From Leucogyrophana mollusca (Eukaryota > Basidiomycota > Agaricomycetes > Boletales), in the NCBI GenBank assembly GCA_021014945.1, contig MU266502.1, forward strand, positions 1 through 59,674: a stretch of DNA of 59,674 bases. The letters run 5' to 3'. The stretch's first letter is position 1. Each line of letters starts with the position of its first letter. Below the pieces are notes generated by a model, which was not told where the DNA came from, did not search any database, and saw only the letters and a list, made by a program, of their open reading frames with translations. This document shows positions 50,187 through 59,674 of the stretch, piece by piece. The position numbers and the translations under genes are program-made.

Positions 50187-51055
50187 ATGCCAATCTTCGA
50201 TGGGGTGTATTGCCTCCTTTCCCCATCTTTATCGCCAGCGCGGCGCACGGACCTTCAGCCAATTCTCGACCTCAACGACGCGCTCCCTGCTGCTGCACAG
50301 AGCACGAGACTGACCCACGTAGTCACTAACACGCCTCATTTCGATGGCGCGCACAGCGTCAAGGACGGGGTGAAGGCCGTTTCTGATAGGTGGGTTGATC
50401 GCAATGTCATCATGGGGAAGCTACAGCTGTAAGTGGTCTTTGCACACTCTGGTAAAGCATAGTGCTGATGTGGTGGTTTTCGCAGAGAGCAGTATTAGTA
50501 TTCCCCTGATCCTTCAATGTTGTTCTCGGGCGTAGTGGCATGTACAACTGACGTGAGTCTATTTTGCGTGCGGCTATGATATGGACATGTACTGAACAAC
50601 TTGTGCGAAGCTTCCTGGATCCGACCATGAAGTCCTCTCGGCGGGAATAACCGCACTGGGGCAGTGGCGCCAGGGCCTGACGTGACGCACCTCTTCGCAT
50701 TACATACAAATTCCGACAAGGTAAGCTCGGATAACGGGGCACGGGACACACCCCGATCCTCCCCCATTCATGATTACCATCCTAGCCACGCCCTCGCCTC
50801 CTAGCTGACTCGACTCCAACTAACAGGTGCTTTCTGTGCAGTACACGACGGCGGTCCACTTCCGCCCTCACACGCACATGATTTTGCTTACACCACACTG
50901 GTTTGACGACTCTGTTAGGCTAGGGCGTGTGCTGTCGACTGAAGCGTACGAATGGCCTGAACCTCGCGTTCTCCCGTCCCACGCCGCCCCCACTCACGAC
51001 CCATCTGACGCCAATCTCGATGCTGGAGGTATAAATTCAAGTGAAAGAGAGGTGC
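50187..51055 (+). pseudogene. broken 5' part of the BRCT gene, fragment 3 (four exons)
   Basis: Longest BRCT remnant, matching the intact gene from its ATG through exon 4 (LTPHWFDDSVRLGRV, then AYEWPEPRVLPSH). Disabling changes: exon 2 reads GAGCAGTATTAG, giving a stop where the gene has GAGCAGTATTAT. Exon 3 has lost bases (CAGGGCCTGACGTGACG), causing a frame change and stop. It ends at about 51055 inside exon 4 and runs into fragment 4. Confidence 0.85.
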
Positions 51056-51150
51056 AGAATGTTCGATGGGGTGTGTTACCTCCTTTCCCTGCCTCTCTTG
51101 CCAACACGGTGCACGGACCTTTAGTCAATTCTCAACCTCAACGGCGAATA
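51056..51150 (+). pseudogene. broken 5' fragment of the BRCT gene, fragment 4
   Basis: Begins ATGTTCGATGGGGTGTGTTA (two codons lost after the ATG) directly after fragment 3. A CAG codon has become TAG. It is cut at CTCAACGGCG and joined to the P450 3' flank, as in fragment 2. Confidence 0.8.
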
Positions 51151-51218
51151 GATTGGTTGTTACGACATACATGTGGGATTGAAGCAGCTGCAGAACCTGG
51201 CACTGAAAAACGCGTATC

Positions 51219-53353
51219 TCACACTGCAACCTTCTCTAACATGCCCCTCAACACCTTCTCTTCTGTCCGGGGTGTGAATACCACCTCAAATGGTGCAGCA
51301 TGCGCGATGACGCCGCCACTAAACGCTGACGTATCAATTGGAGCGGCCGGGTTCTGCGCGAGGCGGAAAGACCAAAGCAGAAGCGCAAGGTTGATGAAGA
51401 TCGAGCGATTGGCCACATGTTGCCCAGGGCACACCCTGTCATGACAAGGTACAGTCAGCCATGACTCACCGGAGGTGGCAGGAGATAGCACGTGGGGAAC
51501 AAGTAAGCGAAAGTGATATCGTACCGTCTGCCAAAGCCATAGGTGAAGGTCCGCAAGTCCCCTCGGAAAGCCCCGTCTTTGGTCAGCCAGCGCTGGGGGT
51601 CGAACGTCTCGGGATCGGGGAAGACGTCGGGATCACGCGTGATAGCCCTGCATTGTTGGTTGAACGTGTAACCGGAGTGGTTTGAGAAGCACAATGCTGC
51701 ACATACCAGTGACTGCCGAACACCGTTGCTCCCTCGGGGATGCACTGGCCTCTCTGATATGGCGTTAGCTTGTGATACGACTAGTGGGTGGAAGAAATTA
51801 GGTGCATACCCAGATGATGTCCCGCGTTGCACGGTGAGCAAAGCCTGGATCCCCGATATGTTACACGAATAACACGATACTATCAATGATAAGGGATCGC
51901 ACCAATTGGAGTAATAGGTCTCCACCGGAGTGCTTCATGAATGAATGCTTTAAGTTGCGGAAGGGAATCTTCATCATCGAACGACGGAACTGCGCGAAAA
52001 CATGCCGCGTCAGCCCAGCTCCAACTATGCACGTAGCCGCTAGGAGGAAGTCGATTACTCACGCCTTTCGCGCCCAACTACCATGTTTATTTCCTCCTGC
52101 ACACGAGTTTGCGCCTCAGGATGGCAGGCAGCTGCCATGATCAGAACAGTGATGGCTGATGCGGTCTGATTGCAAAGCAAATGCATGAGCAAGATCGCAC
52201 GTTCTAACGTGCAAAGCTTCTCACTGTGTCTGACCCAGCGGCAAAGAGAGCCCCACCGAGGTAAGCCATTTCATCGGGCGAAAGTTGGTGGTTGTCGCTG
52301 TTCTCGAGGAGGGTCTTGATGAAGCTAGGTCCGGCGGTGTTCGTCGCCTACCACCGTTATCAGCGACAATGCACGGAAGTGCACGATGTTCACTTACCAC
52401 ATCGCTCTTCACGCGATCGACCTGTTCCCTGTATAATTGTACTTCTTCATTATGCCACCGGTCGAGGTCTTTAGTATATCCGGGAAAGTATCGCAGAAGG
52501 GGAATACGCTCGACGAGGTACGCCCCCGGAAGTATCGCAGCCTGTAAATTCCGAGCAACGTTTTGTATGCGGACTACCTCCTGATCGTTCACCGACGTGG
52601 GAGTTGACTTGCCGTATGTAATCCGTAAGATTACAGATGCAGCATATCTACATAGAGTGTAAACACCATTCAGAGATCAAGGTAGACCTAGCGGGAGGCT
52701 TACCGTCGCGCATGCAGCTGGTGGTTTTTGGGGTCATCAAGGATGTCAAGGATTACGCCCTGTGCGTTCTCCAATTGTATGCTCTGGTATGTTTCCGCTG
52801 CTTTGGGCTGGAGGTGCGTGTGAACGGCGCGGCGGAGTCGGCGGAAACGTTCACCGGAGCGTTGCAGGAGGATGCGGTTTCCCCGGGAGAGGATCTCGCC
52901 AGCTGCGATGGAGCGTGGCCTGTCGACGAGCGCGCCGCCTTCTTTCTCCATGATCTCCCATGCTGCCTACAGGAGGCGGGGTGGGTCAGTGGATGAGTGG
53001 GAGATGGAAGTGGACGAATGAGTGGGCCTACTTGTACTCGACCTATGACTATGGTAACCTGGCTGCCCTGTCGAAAAGATATGAGTGGTCCGTATTCGCT
53101 CACTAAACCGTCAACGGCGCGGGAAAGACTGGATTGTTGATCGGTCAAATCAAGGGTGGTTATGGGTGACTAGACCTTACTTTGCCGAAGGAAATGCCTT
53201 TTGCCAGAACCAGCGAGCAGGGGGGCCGGGGGGGAGTAGGGCATACTTCCTGGCGTTTGAAAGTAAACGGGTCCCGTATATGAGCGCAAGGACTGACGTC
53301 GCAGCTACCACACCCCCCAGCCAGCTTGCCTCTGCGACAGTTTCAAGTATCAT
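51219..53353 (-). CDS. cytochrome P450, tandem copy 6 of 6, divergent from the BRCT gene
   Basis: Same model. Starts MILETVAEASWLGGVVAAT. Specific changes: I-helix FAAGSDT in place of FGAGSDT (still fits the A/G-G-x-D-T pattern), exon 4 QNVARNLQAAILPG, and an N-terminal PLISFRQG. K-helix EALRWRP and YGFGRRVCPG are intact. No stop or frameshift seen. Its upstream region leads straight into the promoter of the intact BRCT gene, so this copy keeps the arrangement from which the duplicated module probably derived. Confidence 0.9.
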
Positions 53354-53443
53354 TGCGGTTCAGGGGTGAAAATTGCTGGTTTTCAGCAAGATTTGAAAAT
53401 ACTGTGGTTCGAGTGGCGGCTCACCTGGTGTCGTACTGTGGGG

Positions 53444-53451
53444 TTATATAG
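53444..53451 (-). promoter_or_regulatory. TATA box of P450 copy 6
   Basis: CTATATAA on the minus strand, 91-98 bp before the ATG at 53353. Confidence 0.55.
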
Positions 53452-53494
53452 TCACCTGATTGCAGTTCGCGTCGATCGAGGCCAGGCGGACTAC

Positions 53495-54113
53495 GTGAAG
53501 TTGATTACAGAAAGAATCCGCGAGTCGTGGTAAACGCAGAGTGCAAAAACGGCAGCGACTAGAATAGTGATGTGTCATATACCAAAGTTATAATAGAACT
53601 GCCCGATGGGTGGATGCCATCGACTAGCAGGCAAACGAGCCAAACGTTTGATTAACGTTCCCCGGCGCGCATTGCGAATTGGCTCGGCTGCGTACAAGTG
53701 ATGAATCATGACGCTTCATAAGGAAACTGGGTAATGAGCGGCATGAGGCATTAGTGTCCGGTGGCGGCGTATTGGATCGAAGTCATGGTCAGCAGAACCC
53801 AAAGCGCTATATTTTGGGTGAAGTTCATCCGTCTATGCGAGGGCAACGGACAGCAACGCGAGTGATGCGTGAACAATCGGACCTGGAGGAAGCAAAAGAG
53901 TCGGCCGTGGAATCATTGTAGCAGAGTGGACGAAAGGTGGCAGGCTCCAGCTGATGAACACCAGTCTCTGGCCCTCGGATAGATCAAACAAGGTTCTAAG
54001 TTAAAGCACCAGCCCATTACAACGAATTAACCTTTGCGACTGACGCCTATCATGTATGCGAGCTTTCAGGCAACTTTAAACTCAACATAGAAACGTGACA
54101 GGTCGATAGACTG
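53495..54113. repeat. P450/BRCT shared divergent intergenic region, reference copy
   Basis: Core block 53495-53578 and following blocks, present in whole or part before all P450 copies. Here it sits between two intact genes. Confidence 0.7.
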
Positions 54114-54151
54114 TTGATTGCGGGACCACGAGGCGTCACGCTGATTATACA

Positions 54152-54157
54152 ACGCGT
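54152..54157. promoter_or_regulatory. MluI cell-cycle-box-like site before the BRCT gene
   Basis: ACGCGT about 70 bp before the ATG at 54225. This is the core bound by MBF-type G1/S regulators in yeasts. In the fragment promoters it is changed (GGCGCGTC near 47,078, GTGCGTC near 42,643). Single site, so only suggestive. Confidence 0.35.
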
Positions 54158-54224
54158 CGTGTCACGCAACACGGTCTGTCACGTCCAGTCACATCACACC
54201 TCCCTCTTCTCACTGCCTCCCGCC

Positions 54225-57200
54225 ATGCCAATCTTCGATGGGGTGTATTACCTCCTTTCCCCGTCTTTATCGCCAGCACGGCGCACGGAGCTTCAGTCAA
54301 TTCTCGACCTCAACGGCGCACTCCCTGCTGCTGCCCAGAGCACGAGACTGACCCACGTAGTCACTAACACGCCTCATTTCGATGGCGCGCACAGCGTCAA
54401 GGACGGTGTAAAGGTTGTTTCTGATAGGTGGGTTGATCGCAGTGTCATCATGGGGAAGCTACAGCTGTAAGTGGTCCTTGCACACTCTGGTAAAGCATGG
54501 TGCTGATGTGGTGGTATTCGCAGAGAGCAGTATTATTCCCCTGATCCTTCGATGTTGTTCTCGGGCGTAGTGGCATGTGCGACTGACGTGAGTCTATTTT
54601 GCGTGCGGCTATGATATGGACATGTACTGACCAACTTGTGCGAAGCTTCCTGGACCCGACCTTGAAGTCCTCTCAGCGGGAATAACCGCACTTGGCGGGC
54701 AGTGGCGCCAGGGCCTCACACGCGACGTGACGCACCTCTTCGCATTACATACAAATTCCGACAAGGTGAGTCCGTATAACAGGACACGGGACACAGCCTG
54801 GTCCTTCCCCCATTCATGATTACCATCCTAGCCACGCCCTCGCCTCCTAGCTGACTCAACTCTAACTTACGCGTGCTTTCTGTGCAGTACACAACGGCGC
54901 TCCACTTCCGCCCTCACACGCACATGATTTTGCTTACACCACACTGGTTTGACGACTCTGTTAGGCTAGGGCGTGTGCTCCCGACTGAAGCGTACGAATG
55001 GCCTGAACCTCGCGTTCTCCTCCCGTCACATGTCGCCCCCACTCACGACCCATCCGACGCCAATCTCGATGCCGAAGGGTCAAATCGCAAGCGAAAGAGA
55101 AGTGCAGAGACTGCCGACACAACGACGGACGGGGGTGCAGAAAAAGCAGAGGATAGGAAGATCTGGGACGGCCGGCGTATCCTCCTTTCGCGCTCGTTAG
55201 AGTTAAGTACTGGTCACCGCGCAGCTGTTGAGGCGGGAATACGTCGTGCCGGTGGGGTTGTGGTAGGCACGCGTGATGCTGCTGGCGAAGGCAAGGATAA
55301 GGGTGTAAATGGAGACGACGAAGATGAAGACGAAGAAGCCCGCCTCGTAGACGAGTGCGACGTGCTCGTAACACGGTTTAGGAGTGGCAAGGCGTATTTC
55401 AAGGTAAACTGTCCTTGCCACACGTCCTCTGCGTGTTCCGCACCACGCTTCTCTGTCCTGGCTGTTTGCTCACAGCATCCACAGGCCGCTCGTCTCCCTC
55501 GCCTCATCCTTATCGGCACATTAGTCTGGCTTTTCAGCGTAGACTCCTCTGGAACACTTAGCGCGCCTACTGACAATCTGCTCTGGTATCCTGTCCCTAG
55601 GAATGGGATCAAAGGGCTGAGGGGAGTGGTGAGTGTACTCTAGACCTTCGAAATCACGGAGAGGCCGCTGATCCTCTGCGTCTTTCACCTCGTGAACTTA
55701 ACTAACTCAACGCAATGCGCCGTACGATAGGAAATAACCATCACGAACTATACAGGCGCTGCACGGGACTACCTCAAGAAACTAATCAGTCTCATGGGCG
55801 CCAAGTTTACCCCGAGCATGAGTGCAAGCAATAAAGTCCTCGTCGCCGGTTTGTAAGTCGTCGTAATTGTGCTAAACCACCAAGGACCGTGCTAATCGTT
55901 CTCGATCCCAATCTCATGCTATGCGCTCCCTCGTGTGACATCCCGACCCACAGCACGCCTTCACCAAAGACCGACCGCGCGCTCGCGTGGTCAATCCCGA
56001 TCGTGAATCACACATGGCTCGAGGACTGCTTCGTCCAGTGGAGGTGCGTGCATCCATCCACCCTCTCCTCCGCACATCTAAACAAACACCAACCGACCTC
56101 CTACCAACCCCACCAACCAGAAACCTAACCCCCGCCATGGAGCGATACATCGGCTTCCCCCCGGGCGTCGATTTCGGGAAGCTCCTCACTGGAACTATGG
56201 CGGGCGAGAAAGGCTCCATAGGGGGACGATGCGTGGGCGCGATCGATGTCGATGCTGAGGAGGAGCGGGATCGGGAGGCGGGTGTGTTGGAGAAACAAGG
56301 CGGAGTGGACGTCGGAGCGGAGGTGGGACTCAACGGCGCCGGGGATAAAGACGGAGAGGTCGAACGCCGATCGAAGCCCAGATCGCGGAAAGCAACCGAC
56401 GAGGTCGACGAGCCCGAGCAAGCACCCAAGCCAAAGTCTACCACCAAAGCCGCACCCCCAAAGCCCGCGTCCGCGAAACCCAAAAGCGCGCCGTCGGGCT
56501 CGAAGCCGGTCTCCGCCTCGGTGCCGCTGGGCACGAATACGAGTGTGCGGGATGCGCAGGAAGTCGAGGAGGAGGTCGGCTTTGGGGGAGGGGACGACGG
56601 AATGGACATCGACGAGCCGCCTCCCAAGTCCAAATCGACGCCGAAGCCGAAATCATCGGCCAAGTCGCGCAAGGCACCCGAGTCCGACAAAGACGACAGC
56701 GACGAGAACCCCAGTCCCAGGAAGTCGAAAGCCCGAGCCCCGCGCGCCAGCCCCTCCCCGGGGTCGACTCCCCCGCCCAGGAAGAAGCTCCTGCGCCGGA
56801 GCGAGATCGCTGCGCTGAAGGCCAAGGCGGGCGCAGACTCGGACGCCGAGATCGAGGGCGGAGGTAAGGGCAAGACGAAGGGCGATTCGGGGACGGAAGA
56901 CAGCGACGTTCCCGGCCCTGCGAGGAGCGTGGGCAAGGCGAAAGCGAAGGCGGAGACGAGCGCGAAGCCGAGGGGCCGTCCCGCGAAGAAGGCACCCGCC
57001 AAAGCCGCGCCGTCTTCTGCAGACGAAGCGCCCCCCCACGCCGACGACAACGACCTCCCCCCAGCGAAATCCAAGCCCAGCACGGCGCCCAAGAAGCCTA
57101 CCCCAAAAGCGGGGCCCAAACCCCGCCTAGAGTCCCCCTCCTCGTCCTCCTCGGACGACATCTACACCCGGCCCGGGAAACCGCAGCCCTCCACGTCCAA

Positions 57201-59148
57201 ACCGACCGCGCCCTCCACGTCCAAGCCCACCGCGCCCTCAACATCCAAAACCACCGCGCCGTCCAAGCCGCCCGCAAAGCCAGCCCGCTCGCCGACGCGC
57301 TCCCCGTCCCCCCCTCCCCCGAAGACGATCAAGACGCCCAAGCGCACCGTGTCGGTGCTCGTCCCCCCGCTCCCGAAGGACTACTTCTCCCCCGGAAAAC
57401 CGACGTCCGGGGCCGCCCAAGCGAAGGACCTCGCGCGCACGGGCTCGATACGCGCGTCCGCCGCGGAGGCCTCCACTTCGTCCTCTGCCACGCGCCCCCG
57501 CCCCCGCACCACACACGCACACGCCGGGGACAGGGACGTGGTAGACAGCTCCTTCATGGCGGAGGCGGAGTCCCCCGCCTCCGTGCGCGCGCCGTCGAAG
57601 CGCGGCGCGGCCTCGCGCGCGACGACGAAGCTGCGGAACGAGATCATGCCGGACGTGCTCCAGTACGAGAAGCAGGTGAAGAACGCGAAGAGGCGGCGGC
57701 CGTCGGAGGTTAGTTTGAGTTTTGCGGTGGGGGGCGGGCGCGGGGAGGAAGACGACGAGGAGGGGGAGGAGGGGGGGCGGGAGGCGAAGCGGAAAAGGGT
57801 GGAGAAGGGGAAGGGGAAGAAGCGGGCGGTGGAGGAAGACGAGGAGGAGGTGGAGGAAGAGGAAGAAGAGGCAGAGGTGGAGGACGTGGTGTCTCCCCCG
57901 CGGGCGAAGCCCAAGCCGAAGCCGGCGAAGAAGGGCAAGACGAAGGTAAACACGGCGTCGGACGACGAGATGAGCGTCGACGAATACGAACTCGCTGTTA
58001 AAAAGAAGATCGCGGCGCAGACGAAGCAGGCCAAGGCAGGCTCGCAGGAGAAAAAGTCGGGTTCGCAGCCGAGCAAGAAGGGCGACGCAGGCGCAGGCGA
58101 TAAGAGGTGGGCCCCTTTCTCTGCGTGCCGGATAACACGCTGACCCCGGCCGGTGTAGTGGCAGTGGCGGTGGGAGAGATATCAGGATGATGACGACGCA
58201 AGTGACGCTGTCGGAGGACGTCCTCAAGGTGCGCCCTCCATGATAAAATCAGACGGCGACGCGTGCTGACTGATCTCCCACCCACTCACCCACCCCGCTA
58301 ACTATACACTAAACAACGAACAACGAACTACGAACTACGAACCACAGCGCCTCGCGAAGCTGGGCGTCAAGGCGACGGCGCGCCCGAGCGAGTGCACGCA
58401 CCTCGTCGCGAAGAGCATCGTGCGCACGGAGAAGTTCCTCTGTGCGATGGCGGTGTCGCCGTTTGTGCTCAGCGAGGACTGGGCGGTGGGGAGCGCGCGG
58501 GCGGGGAGGCTCCTGCGTGAGTGGTGTTTGGTTCGCTTTGCTTCTGCTGTTTCCTGACTTTCTCTTGCCTTTTGTCCTTTTGTCCTTTTCATCTACGTCT
58601 ACATCCGCATCGGTGGACATCACCCCTCGTGCACAGCGGAAGACGAGCACACCCTCTCCGACTCGGAGGCAGAGAAGAAGTGGGGGTTCAAGCTCGCCGA
58701 CGCGCTGCGCCGCGCGAAGGGCCCCGGCGGCGGCGCGCGGCTCTTTGCGCAGATGACGTTCTACGTGACGCCGAAGGTGGCGATCGATGTTAAGTTGCTG
58801 CGGAATGTGATCGCGGCTGCGGGTGGGCAGGTGTGTGTTTCGTTCCTTATTTTGCCTTGCCTTGCCATCCCCATTTCCCATCCCCACCCCTTCCTTCCCC
58901 ACACACATACACATCTACGCACACGCACGCACACACATCTAACCCCCTCCCAGGTCCAAACCCAAACCCCCACGCCGCGCATCCTGAGCGGCAAGCCGCA
59001 CCGGCACGTCATCTCCTGCGCCGCGGACGCGCCGATCTGGCGCCCGCTCGTGCGGGAGGGGGTGCCGGTGTACGCGCCGGAGCTCGTGCTGGCGGGGGTG
59101 CTGCGGCAGGAGGTGCGGTGGGGGGAGGGGGGGGTGCGGGTTGGGTGA
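54225..59148 (+). CDS. multi-BRCT genome-stability protein, Rtt107/Brc1 type
   Basis: Scaffold that by family binds phosphorylated histone H2A and repair factors at damaged replication forks. Twelve exons (54225-54466, 54524-54587, 54646-54765, 54888-55403, 55485-55628, 55731-55852, 55954-56043, 56121-58106, 58165-58228, 58348-58516, 58637-58830, 58954-59148) join to 1301 aa. N-terminal BRCTs: MPIFDGVYYLLSPSLSPARR with RWVDRSVIMGKLQ, then MLFSGVVACATD, ending LLTPHWFDDSV. Further BRCTs: RRILLSRSLEL and ITNYTGAARDYLKKLISLMG with VNHTWLEDCFVQWR. A 600-residue Lys/Pro/Ser/Glu-rich disordered part follows, then a C-terminal BRCT pair (CTHLVAKSIVRTEKFL, SEDWAVGS; TFYVTPKVAI, WRPLVREGVPVYAPELVL). 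The spacing fits the six-BRCT family. Its 5' end exists as four broken copies in the P450 array. Confidence 0.85.
57180..57270 (+). repeat. STSKPTAP tandem repeat in the BRCT protein
   Basis: About three units of PSTSKPTAPSTSKPTAPSTSK-like sequence, with matching 24-nt DNA units (TCCACGTCCAARCCSACCGCGCCC), inside the disordered region. Confidence 0.7.
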
Positions 59149-59674
59149 GTGTGCGTGGGTGGCGTGGAGGGGTGGGGAGGGAAAGGGAGGGGAGCTTGAT
59201 ATTGTGGAATTTACGAGCCGAGTCTTTATCCTATCCCTGTCGCCAGAGTCTGAAGCATATAAAAGCTGTCCGTCTGGTATCTTTGGCTTTCACGTTTAAT
59301 TGGTTCGTGCGCTTGGGTTCGGTGAATTCGTGGTGTTCGGCAAGCGACAGGATACAAGATGTACGAACGATGCACACCAGTCGACGTCAGTGGCTTTGTA
59401 TGTATTGTAAATTGTATGGTGAACTTGAAGCTTGAAATTTGAAAGTTCGAAAGCTTGAAAGCTTGAATGGGATTACTGGTTTATGTATAGCTACGCGGGT
59501 AGGTAAGGTAAGTACAGTGTTCACATTGCTCAGACGCGTCCTGTGTCGACTTCGGCTCCTCCCTCCACCCGCGCCCCTTGCCGCGTCTCCTCCTCCTTCC
59601 ACGCATCTCCCCACACCGCCCCTTGTCTCCTTCAATCCGTCAACCCGCCCCCCGCCCCCCCTCCCTCCCTTACC
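59149..59674. other. 3' flank of the BRCT gene, no gene seen
   Basis: G-rich then mixed sequence; the window ends in a C-rich run. No coding frame is supported. Confidence 0.45.
59425..59468. repeat. short imperfect tandem repeat (GAAAGCTT)
   Basis: GAAGCTTGAAATTTGAAAGTTCGAAAGCTTGAAAGCTTGAA: five imperfect units, partly palindromic through AAGCTT. Confidence 0.6.

Noticed and set aside
33246..53353. P450 array as a retrotransposon or mobile-element array
   Set aside because: All copies keep introns, there are no terminal repeats or transposase/reverse-transcriptase frames, and junctions fall inside a neighbouring gene. Segmental tandem duplication explains it better.
55914..57161. 415-codon minus-strand open frame inside the BRCT gene
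   Set aside because: Shadow of the GC-rich, Lys/Pro/Ser-coding exon 8 on the other strand; its Ser/Gly/Phe-rich text mirrors that bias.

Overview
The window is nuclear DNA from a filamentous basidiomycete, most likely an Agaricomycete. Genes are broken by many short introns (mostly 45-70 nt, GT..AG), sit close together on both strands, and encode eukaryotic proteins. The P450 family, F-box protein and short secreted/membrane proteins are of mushroom-forming fungal type. No prokaryotic operons, CRISPR arrays, rRNA genes or convincing tRNA genes were seen. Exon structures were built by eye from splice signals and frame continuity. Where exon lengths are given, they sum to whole codons.

Left part (1-30.5 kb): a mostly single-copy housekeeping block. 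In order: leukotriene A4 hydrolase-type aminopeptidase (-, C-terminus apparently missing), spindle-checkpoint MAD2 (+), BEM46/ABHD13-type hydrolase (-), a small hydrophobic secreted protein (+), the bifunctional arginine-biosynthesis enzyme of the ARG5,6 type (+), calcineurin catalytic subunit A (+), elongin C (-), UBC13 (+), an F-box protein (+), a type I membrane protein (+), a giant disordered RING-H2 protein (+), ribosomal protein eL8 (-) and a mitochondrial-type hotdog thioesterase (+). Several neighbours are divergent pairs sharing promoters of under 300 bp. Four ubiquitin-system genes (elongin C, UBC13, F-box, RING) lie within 12 kb.

Middle (30.5-33.1 kb): a gene-poor stretch, then a second type I membrane protein. 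It shares architecture, last-exon length and a juxtamembrane ERLKAEM motif with the one 12 kb upstream.

Right part (33.2-59.2 kb): six tandem cytochrome P450 genes, all on the minus strand, all with the same 11-exon layout and all apparently intact. They are followed by one large plus-strand gene for a multi-BRCT genome-stability protein of the Rtt107/Brc1 type. The sixth P450 is divergent from this BRCT gene. Between the other P450 copies lie broken copies of the BRCT gene's 5' end, with its promoter and the P450 upstream region, plus a relic P450 first exon and a twice-repeated fragment that may be the end of an NAD(P)-binding protein gene. The simplest reading is that a module [P450 + shared promoter + 5' end of the BRCT gene] was duplicated repeatedly. 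The P450s stayed functional and the BRCT fragments decayed. All six P450 promoters keep a TATA-like box 85-99 bp before the start codon and a conserved upstream block, which suggests shared regulation.
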